Assembly: GCF_052050035.1 (NCBI RefSeq)
Contig: NZ_CP189882.1
Location: 434,001 to 498,000 of the forward strand
DNA: 64,000 nucleotides
DNA from: Symbiopectobacterium purcellii_A
GTDB lineage: Bacteria > Pseudomonadota > Gammaproteobacteria > Enterobacterales > Enterobacteriaceae
Direction of reading: 5' to 3'
This document shows positions 19,516 to 26,823 of this stretch, in pieces. Each line of letters begins with the position of its first letter. Position 1 is the stretch's first letter. Position numbers and translations under genes: made by a program. The notes under the pieces are model-generated. The model was not told the DNA's origin. It saw nothing but the letters and a program-made list of their open reading frames with translations, and ran no database searches.

Positions 19516-20423
19516 TAGCCAAGCGACTTAATTTTGATTGCACCATATGGACTGAGAACAAACTCTCTGTATCGCAACCCATCTCTCTTTTTTTGCTTTT
19601 TGCTTTTTGCTTTTTGCTTTTTGCTTTTTGCTTGTGCCCATTTATGCTCAATTGGGTTAAGATCTGGCGAATATGTAGGCAAATACTCCACCATATACCC
19701 TGCATCGATGATGACTTGTTGAATATTATGTTTTTTGTGAAAAGTGGCATTGTCCATCATGATTACACTGTTTTTAGGGAGTACTGGGATAAGGACTTGT
19801 GTGACCCAGGCATAGAAAACATCGCTGTTAATATTGATATCAAATAATCCGATAGCAAACAGCGTTGTGCCTAATAAAGCGCCGATAACATTTGTTCTTC
19901 CCCTAGCTCCCCAGTTCTTCAGGCCAAAACACCGTTGACCTTTTGGGGAATAGCCGTGAGTCCGTGGGGCATCGTGTGAAAAACCACTTTCATCAATAAA
20001 AACAATAGGTTTACCTTCTTTTTCATACTGTTGTTTTTTTTGTTGAAATCCCTGCCGGGCGTTTTCGTCGGCTTTCGGATGACGTAGAGTTTTTTTTATA
20101 GGTCAATCCCAGCTTTTTAAGCGCTTGCCAAATGGCCTTCTGACAAACGCCAAAACGCTCTGCACGTTCTTTTTGGTAAGCATCTGGATATTGTTCAACA
20201 TCTTTTATCAACTCGGATTTATCGATCTTTCGCTGACGCGTGGTCGATGCTTTTGACTCTATTTGATTAATCCAACGCGATACAGAGGCAGGGCCAATCC
20301 GAAATTGCTTCGCTGTTTCTCGGATACTCAACCCTTCGTTTTTCCGTGTAGATATCACTTTACGTCTAAAATCAATTGAATAGCTCATTTAAATAATGTA
20401 ATCAAAATTAAGTCGTTTAGCTA
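19516..20423 (-). mobile_element. IS630-family element E
   Basis: 908 bp, the longest copy, with six GCAAAAA heptamers (four more than standard, +28 bp). Left TA flank is IS630 D; right TA flank is an IS30 fragment. Forms a two-ended unit with the 92-bp MITE at 20572. Confidence 0.92.
19538..20388 (-). pseudogene. IS630 transposase in element E
   Basis: Orf A (20023-20388) ends at the A8 run. Six heptamers put the C terminus out of frame, and the usual TAA stop has become CAA. Catalytic motifs are present. Confidence 0.8.
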
Positions 20424-20571
20424 TATCAGCAACTTCCTCATCAGGGAAAACGTTACAGGTACAATGCCGAAAACCTCAAATCAGGCCCTATTCCCAACCG
20501 TGTTGGTATTGAGTATCGCCCAGCTCAAGCCGAGCTTAAACAAGAGCCTGGCCACTTCGAAATTGACACTA
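20424..20571 (+). mobile_element. IS30-family transposase fragment (middle part)
   Basis: Open frame reading QQLPHQGKRYRYNAENLKSG.., then IPNRVGIEYRPAQAELKQE and HFEIDT. It matches the IS30 region before and including the first catalytic Asp (family form DWEIDT). Bounded by IS630 E and a 92-bp MITE, with TA at both sides. Confidence 0.8.
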
Positions 20572-20663
20572 TAGCCAACCGACTTAAAAATTATTACATC
20601 CTATGCCCTGATATGCGGCAAAGAAGCATAGCTGGCTGTTATCAAAATAATGTCGCTTGGCTA
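20572..20663 (+). mobile_element. 92-bp MITE with IS630-type ends, copy a
   Basis: Ends TAGCCAACCGACTTAAAAAT and ..ATAATGTCGCTTGGCTA resemble the IS630 ends. The left TA joins the IS30 fragment; the right TA (20664-20665) joins IS630 D. Confidence 0.9.
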
Positions 20664-21726
20664 TATTCGCCAGATCTTAACCCAATTGAGCATAAATGGG
20701 CACAAGCAAAAAGCAAAAAGCAAAAAAAGAGAGATGGGTTGCGATACAGAGAGTTTGTTCTCAGTCCATATGGTGTAATCAAAATTAAGTCGCTTGGCTA
20801 TAACGGGCGTCATAAGCACCGTCTGCTGACACTTGCCTGATTTTTCGGTGGGTTTGGTTAATCAGGCCCGGCAGTGCCTGCGCATCTGTCGTTCCGCTGA
20901 GCGATAAGTCGGCACAGATAATCTCATGCGTCGCACTGTCTGCTGCCAGATGAAGCTTGCGCCACACTCTTCGTCTGTCAGCCCCATGCTGCCTGACTTT
21001 CCATTCACCTTCGCCAAAGACCTTCAGACCGGTACTGTCGATGACCAGATGCGAGATTTCACCACGCGTTGGCGTTTTTATGCTGATACTGACGGTTTTT
21101 GCCCGCCGACTGACCAGAGAGTAGTCCGGGCAGCGCAGTGGCAGGCTCATCAGTGTAAAAACCGAGTCGACAAAGCCCTGTAATGCCCGGAGCGACAGGT
21201 TAAACACGCGCTTTATCATCAAAACCGTGGTAACAGCCATATCGGTGTAGTAAAGCGGCCGACCACGACCTTGAGGCGAAGAACTGTCAGTCCATGCAGC
21301 GATGGCCGACTCATCAAGCCAGACCGTCAGGGAGCCGCGTTGTCTGAGTGCTTTGTTGTAGGTGGGCCAGTTGGTGATTTTAAACTTTTGCTTTGCCATG
21401 GGGAGCTGCTATCGGGAGCGATGATAGTGCTTTGATCCGGCGATCCCCTGAAAGTTCGATTTATTCAACAAAGCCTTTAATCCCCGTAACAACATGCTCT
21501 TAGCCTATGATATAGATTATCAAGAATTTTATTTGGCAATGGGGGAAACACATGTCAACTGTTTTCTGTAATAATACTGAAATCAACGTTTCAATCAGAA
21601 ACCATTTAGAAAAAGAATTAGGCGAATATAACCGCATCAATTTTGCTTATGCGATAATGAGCAAAAAAGACCCAACCGACTTTGCAGTAATATCGAATAA
21701 GACAGCGTGGGCTTCATTCTATACTC

Positions 21727-22782
21727 GGCTTTGTTGAATAAATCGAACTTTCAGGGGATCGCCGGATCAAAGCACTATCATCGCTCCCGATAGCAGCTCC
21801 CCATGGCAAAGCAAAAGTTTAAAATCACCAACTGGCCCACCTACAACAAAGCACTCAGACAACGCGGCTCCCTGACGGTCTGGCTTGATGAGTCGGCCAT
21901 CGCTGCATGGACTGACAGTTCTTCGCCTCAAGGTCGTGGTCGGCCGCTTTACTACACCGATATGGCTGTTACCACGGTTTTGATGATAAAGCGCGTGTTT
22001 AACCTGTCGCTCCGGGCATTACAGGGCTTTGTCGACTCGGTTTTTACACTGATGAGCCTGCCACTGCGCTGCCCGGACTACTCTCTGGTCAGTCGGCGGG
22101 CAAAAACCGTCAGTATCAGCATAAAAACGCCAACGCGTGGTGAAATCTCGCATCTGGTCATCGACAGTACCGGTCTGAAGGTCTTTGGCGAAGGTGAATG
22201 GAAAGTCAGGCAGCATGGGGCTGACAGACGAAGAGTGTGGCGCAAGCTTCATCTGGCAGCAGACAGTGCGACGCATGAGATTATCTGTGCCGACTTATCG
22301 CTCAGCGGAACGACAGATGCGCAGGCACTGCCGGGCCTGATTAACCAAACCCACCGAAAAATCAGGCAAGTGTCAGCAGACGGTGCTTATGACGCCCGTT
22401 ACTGCCACGATGCGTTGCTAAGAAAGAAAATCAGGCCCCTTATCCCGCCGCGAAGCGGAGCCAAATACTGGCCGGACAAGTACCATGAACGTAACCATGC
22501 GGTGGCGAATCAGCGTCTGAGCGGGAGTAATGATATGTGGAAAAAGAAAGTGGGTTATCACCGGCGTTCAGTGGCAGAAACAGCGATGTTCCGCATAAAA
22601 ACTTTGCTGGGTGGCCATCTGAGCCTGCGTGACTATGAGGCTCAAGTAGGTGAAGCCATAGCGATGGTCAAAGCGCTGAACCGTATGACGTTGTTGGGTA
22701 TGCCACACAGCGTCAGGATAGGATAACAGGTGTAGCAGAGGGAGTCATCCTGTCGGCTAATTCTGATTTATTCAACAAAGCC
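21727..22782 (+). mobile_element. IS903-type element beta, complete
   Basis: 1056 bp, perfect-looking ends. The flanks do not match (TCTATACTC left, CATTTGGAT right), so the original target duplication was lost by deletion and inversion beside the element. Confidence 0.95.
21803..22726 (+). CDS. IS903-type (IS5 family) transposase, intact
   Basis: 307 residues, starting MAKQKFKITNWPTYNKALRQ. DDE motifs: HLVIDSTGLKVFGEGEW (Asp), SADGAYDARYC (Asp) and HRRSVAETAMFRIKTL (Glu). Likely active source for the 189-bp MITEs, which share its ends and 9-bp target duplication. Confidence 0.95.
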   Translation: MAKQKFKITNWPTYNKALRQRGSLTVWLDESAIAAWTDSSSPQGRGRPLYYTDMAVTTVLMIKRVFNLSLRALQGFVDSVFTLMSLPLRCPDYSLVSRRAKTVSISIKTPTRGEISHLVIDSTGLKVFGEGEWKVRQHGADRRRVWRKLHLAADSATHEIICADLSLSGTTDAQALPGLINQTHRKIRQVSADGAYDARYCHDALLRKKIRPLIPPRSGAKYWPDKYHERNHAVANQRLSGSNDMWKKKVGYHRRSVAETAMFRIKTLLGGHLSLRDYEAQVGEAIAMVKALNRMTLLGMPHSVRIG

Positions 22783-22844
22783 CATTTGGATATCATTCTT
22801 ATAATCCGTTATGGTGTTTTCCATAGTATTATCATGGTGCTTAT
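22783..22844 (-). other. 62-bp inverted segment of the luxR gene
   Basis: Lies between the right end of IS903 beta and the left end of the 189-bp MITE, two inverted copies of the same terminus. Its first nine bases, CATTTGGAT, are the reverse complement of the MITE right flank ATCCAAATG. Turning the segment round restores both a 9-bp MITE target duplication and the LuxR reading frame. Confidence 0.88.
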
Positions 22845-23033
22845 GGCTTTGTTGAATAATTTAACCGTTTGATTTACATCTTCTTTAGTTAGAATGCATT
22901 TACAGAGAATGTATTTTGTTAGAACGACAAATCAAATAGTTAGCACAATAAAAAGCATTCCGAGAGGAAAAATTAGTCGTTGAAATTTTATAATGCTTAT
23001 ATAAATCAGTATCTTAAATTATTCAACAAAGCC
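22845..23033 (+). mobile_element. 189-bp MITE, copy 5
   Basis: Inside the luxR remnant. The right flank ATCCAAATG has its partner only after re-inverting 22783-22844. Confidence 0.92.
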
Positions 23034-23101
23034 ATCCAAATGTTGTTATTGACGACGCATGATAAATTGATGGGTTTATATCATAAAGAAAACAACATGG
23101 A

Positions 23102-23218
23102 CAGCGTCAATACGCTGCCCTGAACGAAGCAGCCTGGCGGCTGCAAATCGAAGTGTGGCAGAATAGCGATATTCTGAAACCCGCCAGCCGAAGGTTATCC
23201 CGTGTCACATTCCCCTGA
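23102..23218 (+). pseudogene. Orphan C-terminal fragment, function unknown
   Basis: Open frame QRQYAALNEAAWRLQIEVWQ.. to ..RRLSRVTFP with no start; joined to the luxR remnant near 23100 without an IS at the junction. It overlaps the next frame by 17 bases, an operon-like arrangement. Not recognised. Confidence 0.35.
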
Positions 23219-23468
23219 GCATCAGCGCGTTCATACAAAAATGGTTAAGCAGATTTTCAAAACGGTGGTCCGACAGGGCAACCTCCCTTACCAGCAATTC
23301 CGCCTTTTCGTTGACAACGATCCTGACTGCACAGAGTGGTTCTGGACCACCTTCTACAGTGAATTCCCTGATTCTCCGTACCACTACGTTGCCTTCTGCC
23401 ATACCTGTCGCCGGTTTGACCTGTACGAAACCGAAGCGGAGATGCTCTCCGATGACCCGCACGGATGA
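23202..23468 (+). CDS. Small hypothetical protein, 88 aa
   Basis: Starts at GTG (MSHSPEHQRVHTKMVKQIFK) and overlaps the preceding fragment. Acidic and aromatic, with a CHTC-type pair (HYVAFCHTCRRFDLYE) that could bind a metal. No signal peptide or membrane segment. I do not recognise a family. It stands alone between a LuxR remnant and a dead IS, so it may be left from an acquired element. Confidence 0.45.
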   Translation: MSHSPEHQRVHTKMVKQIFKTVVRQGNLPYQQFRLFVDNDPDCTEWFWTTFYSEFPDSPYHYVAFCHTCRRFDLYETEAEMLSDDPHG

Positions 23469-23501
23469 TACCGGCATACAGCCCCGCCCCATGAAGACGC
23501 T

Positions 23502-24538
23502 AAGCGTGTTGCTTAATAGTGAAGTAAGGGTGTTTCGGTGATTGAAGTAAATTTTACGCTGTTCTGAGATGGAAATTCCAAAGACCGGCGCTAAGGAGTA
23601 AGAAGGTATCATCAATAAAGGGTCTACGATTCCGTAAAATTTGGGTCATGCAACCGAGGCGCTTGATACCCGCGATGGCGTGTTCAACTGTAATACGGAT
23701 GCCCGAGATTATTTTATTTTCTTGTTTTTGTTCAGGCGATAAAGGTCTTTTTCGAGTTCCTTTTTTTGGGATTTGTGTATTAGGATGCTGTTTATCTATA
23801 CCTTGAAAACCGGTATCTGCTCAGATGGTTACCTCAGGAGGAATATGGCGAATTATATCGACTTTATCGAGTAAGCGTTTATCGTGACGGCGCCCATTTT
23901 TGCTCATGGGGATAAATCCAATTTGCCTTGTTTCGTCAGTCATAATAAGCCCTTTTCGAGTGGTCTGTCTTTTCTTTCCCGAATACATTTTTTTTCGCCG
24001 ACGCAGATTCTTAGGCTTTTGGACAGGTCGCTCTGTCCCATCAATAAAGACGTCTTTAACTCCAGGAAAGGCGCGAAAAAATTCCTCAGCAGAGCGAATT
24101 TGACGAGCGGGCAAAACACATTCTCGCCCCAAGGTCATCTCTAAAACCGGCAATAATATTTTTACCCAGCGACATACCCGTGTTCTATCTAAACCAAAAA
24201 GAAGTCCTTGCAAATCATAGGTCGGATAACATTTTAAATACAATAAAATAAAAAGCAGTTTATCTAATGGGGTTGGGATAAATACTTTCTGCCCTGCACC
24301 CATCTGTCGCTCGTGATCTTTTCGATTCTTTTTCCGATAAATCAAATAACAAGCTGAAAATTCAGCGGCTAAATTTTTCAATTCTTCGACTCATAATCCA
24401 ATGATTGCTTTACATAAACGATTATCTCGTAACAACCGCTCTTTGTTGATCATTTCAAACCTTTATTCTCTAAGTTAAACCTCTTTTTATTCTCAATAGC
24501 CTGACAAAAAATGCAAGTCTCTATTCAGCAACTAGTTT
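23502..24538 (-). mobile_element. IS5-family (ISL2-like) element, copy 2
   Basis: 1037 bp, same ends as copy 1. Flanking triplets differ (GCT left, GAT right), so the flanks are not the two sides of one insertion site. Confidence 0.9.
23554..24453 (-). pseudogene. ISL2-like transposase with two nonsense mutations
   Basis: Compared with the intact copy at 9470, a TCA serine codon has become TGA (GLSVEEL region, near 24390) and the TGG of TIWADTG has become TGA (near 23820). The second lies in the catalytic domain, so the protein is dead. Confidence 0.9.
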
Positions 24539-24697
24539 GATGTTTCAGCGCAACAGGGCATGGGCTGACATCATGGAGGCATACCCGCTCCGGCCTGTAG
24601 AGATTGAGGTTGTCACAAAGATGCTGGCCTGCGGCACCCCACTGACGGGCAGCCGGGAATTTCGCTGCAGCAACCCCGACTGCACTCACCACCGTTA
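24539..24697 (+). pseudogene. IS91-like transposase, N-terminal fragment
   Basis: Open frame FQRNRAWADIMEAYPLRPVE.. with CGTPLTGSREFRCSNPDCTH, a Cys-rich segment resembling the zinc-binding N terminus of IS91-type (HUH) transposases. Cut on the left by the ISL2-like copy and on the right by a 92-bp MITE. Confidence 0.5.
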
Positions 24698-24789
24698 TAG
24701 CCAACCGACTTAAAAATGATTACATCCTATGCCCTGATATGCGGCAAAGAAGCATAGCTGGCTGTTATCAAAATAATGTCGCTTGGCTA
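24698..24789 (+). mobile_element. 92-bp MITE, copy b
   Basis: TA on both sides (24696-24697, 24790-24791), but the left flank is IS91-like and the right flank is an oxidoreductase gene, so this copy sits at a rearrangement junction. Confidence 0.9.
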
Positions 24790-24966
24790 TATCACCTGTG
24801 CAAACGTGGTGTTAAACGCTTTGACGATGCGTACAGCCGGAAAAGCGTTAGCAATCTCTTCCTCGGCTGACGTGCTGTGACCAAGCGTCAGGCTCATGTA
24901 ATCAGCAGACAGCGGGTTAGTAATATCAATCACCACTTTGCCGCTGATATCCCCCAGCGAAGAGTG
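24790..24966 (-). pseudogene. F420-type NAD(P)-binding oxidoreductase fragment
   Basis: Minus-strand frame HSSLGDISGKVVIDITNPLS.. and ..PAVRIVKAFNTTFAQV is typical of the Rossmann-fold NADPH-dependent F420 reductase-like family. An upstream piece of probably the same gene lies at 26333-26400. IS3 and IS630 DNA occupy the space between them. Confidence 0.65.
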
Positions 24967-25255
24967 TAGTGGTTGAATAATCAGGACACTAAACTTACAT
25001 CCAAAACGGAGGTGTTTAGTGAACCATAAACGACAATTTACCCCTGAGTTTAAAAAGGAAGCCGTTGCCCTGGTAACAGAGCAGGGCTATACGATAGCCA
25101 GGGCAGCAGCATCGCTGGGCATAAGCAACAAAACCCTGCATACATGGGTCTCGCTGGCACGCGAGCAGAGCAACGGCGTACTCAGCGATGATGAACGTGC
25201 AGAGTTAAAACGGTTACAAAAGGAAAACAAAGAGTTACGTACAGAGAAGGAGATA
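24966..25255 (+). mobile_element. IS3-family fragment (left end and orfA)
   Basis: Starts TGTAGTGGTTGAATAATCAG like the element at 32089-33292 and is cut at a TA by IS630 F. Confidence 0.85.
25019..25255 (+). pseudogene. IS3-family OrfA, 3' truncated
   Basis: 79 of 92 codons (MNHKRQFTPEFKKEAVALVT.., helix-turn-helix plus start of a leucine zipper ..RLQKENKELRTEKEI). Starts at GTG or the following codon after GGAGGTGTTTA. Ended by IS630 F. Confidence 0.85.
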
Positions 25256-25290
25256 TAGCTAAACGACTTAATTTTGATTACATTATTTAA

Positions 25291-26310
25291 ATGAGCTATT
25301 CAATTGATTTTAGACGTAAAGTGATATCTACACGGAAAAACGAAGGGTTGAGTATCCGAGAAACAGCGAAGCAATTTCGGATTGGCCCTGCCTCTGTATC
25401 GCGTTGGATTAATCAAATAGAGGGCTTTGTTGAATAATTTAACCGTTTGATTTACATCTTCTTTAGTTAGAATGCATTTACAGAGAATGTATTTTGTTAG
25501 AACGACAAATCAAATAGTTAGCACAATAAAAAGCATTCCGAGAGGAAAAATTAGTCGTTGAAATTTTATAATGCTTATATAAATCAGTATCTTAAATTAT
25601 TCAACAAAGCCCAAATAGAGTCAAAAGCATCGACCACGCGTCAGCGAAAGATCGATAAATCCGAGTTGATAAAAGATGTTGAACAATATCCAGATGCTTA
25701 CCAAAAAGAACGTGCAGAGCGTTTTGGCGTTTGTCAGAAGGCCATTTGGCAAGCGCTTAAAAAGCTGGGATTGACCTATAAAAAAACTCTACGTCATCCG
25801 AAAGCCGACGAAAACGCCCGGCAGGGATTTCAACAAAAAAAACAACAGTATGAAAAAGAAGGTAAACCTATTGTTTTTATTGATGAAAGTGGTTTTTCAC
25901 ACGATACCCCACGGACTCACGGCTATTCCCCAAAAGGTCAACGGTGTTTTGGCCTGAAGAACTGGGGAGCTAGGGGAAGAACAAATGTTATCGGCGCTTT
26001 ATTAGGCACAACGCTGTTTGCTATCGGATTATTTGATATCAATATTAACAGCGATGTTTTCTATGCCTGGGCCACACAAGTCCTTATCCCAGTACTCCCT
26101 AAAAACAGTGTAATCATGATGGACAATGCCACTTTTCACAAAAAACATAATATTCAACAAGTCATCATCGATGCAGGGTATATGGTGGAGTATTTGCCTA
26201 CATATTCGCCAGATCTTAACCCAATTGAGCATAAATGGGCACAAGCAAAAAGCAAAAAAAGAGAGATGGGTTGCGATACAGAGAGTTTGTTCTCAGTCCA
26301 TATGGTGTAA
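25291..26310 (+). pseudogene. IS630 transposase with A7 run, interrupted by MITE
   Basis: The only copy in which the N- and C-terminal parts are in one frame (..LTYKKTLRHPKADENARQGF..), giving 273 residues if the MITE is removed. All DDE motifs are present, with two heptamers and the normal end ..FSVHMV. A MITE at codon ~45 destroys the N-terminal DNA-binding part. An alternative TTG start in the MITE (25558) would give a 250-residue fusion. Confidence 0.85.
25423..25611 (+). mobile_element. 189-bp MITE, copy 6
   Basis: In IS630 F, with the 9-bp duplication CAAATAGAG (25414-25422, 25612-25620). Confidence 0.93.
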
Positions 26311-26332
26311 TCAAAATTAAGTCGCTTGGCTA

Positions 26333-26400
26333 TAACAGATATTTCGGCTAATACGCCCCCGGTGGCATTGCCAGTAAGCTGGGAAGCACGATCATGGTAT
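26333..26400 (-). pseudogene. Oxidoreductase fragment, N-terminal piece
   Basis: Minus-strand frame DRASQLTGNATGGVLAEISV ends at the TA beside IS630 F. It fits the region before the DISGKVVIDITNP motif of the fragment at 24790-24966, so the two probably belong to one gene split by IS insertions. Confidence 0.45.
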
Positions 26401-26719
26401 GAGTTGCCACTCTAGGAGTTGATGACAAGGATGACTATATGATCCCATCAACCAATGTCCGCATCACCTAATTGCGCTTGTTGATGGGTGACGCTGGCGT
26501 GTCGTACTGTGCCAGGTTGTGACGTGATGTGCCGTGCTGTGGCGTAAAAATGCGGTGTGAATGTGATTTGTCACGCCTAAGGAAGGGAGTCGGCAAGTCG
26601 AAATGGACGGTAACTTATTGATAAAAGTGTCGTGTATGTCGTGCTTTGTTGTATTTTGTCGCCTGTTTTTTGAGCGAAAAAACCAGGCAATGCATTGATA
26701 TTTTTGGCTTTTATGTGAT
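26401..26719. other. No gene seen
   Basis: Non-coding remnant between the oxidoreductase fragment and the putative glnE start. Contains a long-range inverted repeat (CCCATCAAC .. GTTGATGGG) and a hairpin near 26660-26688 (CCTGTTTTTT-gagcg-AAAAAACCAGG) without a clear terminator tail. Confidence 0.4.
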
Positions 26720-26779
26720 TTAACTCAACTGCTCCGCCAGCAGCGGCGGCAACGCAGTGGAGAATGGCGAATTCGACAT
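26720..26779 (-). pseudogene. glnE: Possible glnE 5' remnant
   Basis: Directly downstream of ygiF, where enterobacteria carry glnE (glutamine synthetase adenylyltransferase). AGGGAG precedes an ATG encoding MSNSPFSTALPPLLAEQLS and then a stop. Only 19 codons exist, and position rather than strong similarity suggests glnE. Confidence 0.4.
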
Positions 26780-26823
26780 AGCAACTCCCTGAGAATCCCG
26801 GCGCGCCGGGGAACAATAATACG

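Larger units (their letters stand above)
18601..20778 (+). pseudogene. IS630 transposase in element D, broken
   Basis: Orf A is complete (18601-18966, ended by the A8 run). The DDE part is cut by the MITE at 19299 and by the composite at 19516, and the tail lies at 20666-20778 with three heptamers, out of frame. Confidence 0.85.
18566..20800 (+). mobile_element. IS630-family element D, interrupted
   Basis: Inserted in IS903 alpha at TA (18564-18565, 20801-20802). After removal of a 189-bp MITE and of the unit at 19516-20663, 887 bp remain, matching a copy with three heptamers (seen at 20706-20726). Confidence 0.92.
18239..21399 (-). pseudogene. IS903 transposase, interrupted
   Basis: Start at 21399 (MAKQKFKITNWPTY), stop at 18239 (..MPHSVRIG). 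The N-terminal ~200 codons are at 20803-21399 and the last 103 at 18239-18550; IS630 D separates them at the TA of the codons for DARYCHDA. Otherwise nearly identical to the intact copy at 21803. Confidence 0.9.
17985..21475 (-). mobile_element. IS903-type (IS5 family) element alpha, heavily nested
   Basis: Ends GGCTTTGTTGAATAAATCAG and the inverted counterpart, with a 9-bp duplication TTTAATCCC (17976-17984, 21476-21484). Removing the MITE (18046-18234) and IS630 D (18566-20800) with their duplications leaves 1056 bp, exactly the size of the intact copy at 21727-22782. Confidence 0.95.
21552..23099 (+). pseudogene. LuxR-family quorum-sensing regulator, disrupted
   Basis: Resembles the autoinducer-binding domain of ExpR/CarR-type regulators. 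Residues 1-58 (MSTVFCNNTEINVSIRNHLE.., ..YAIMSKKDPTDFAVISN..) lie at 21552-21726. A second part is recovered by reading 22844 down to 22783 on the minus strand and then 23034-23099 on the plus strand: HDNTMENTITDYKNDIQMLL then TTHDKLMGLYHKENN in one frame. Some 60 codons between the parts are missing, replaced by IS903 beta. The C-terminal DNA-binding domain is absent; unrelated sequence begins near 23100. A GGGG-rich site precedes the ATG. Loss of acyl-homoserine-lactone response is inferred. Confidence 0.75.
25256..26332 (+). mobile_element. IS630-family element F (A7 version)
   Basis: Removing the MITE and its duplication leaves 879 bp, one base short of standard because the A run is seven long. 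Left TA flank is IS3; right TA flank is oxidoreductase sequence. Confidence 0.92.

Noticed and set aside
26656..26690. Hairpin CCTGTTTTTT-gagcg-AAAAAACCAGG as a terminator
   Set aside because: The stem is mostly A-T and no T run follows on either strand beyond the stem itself.
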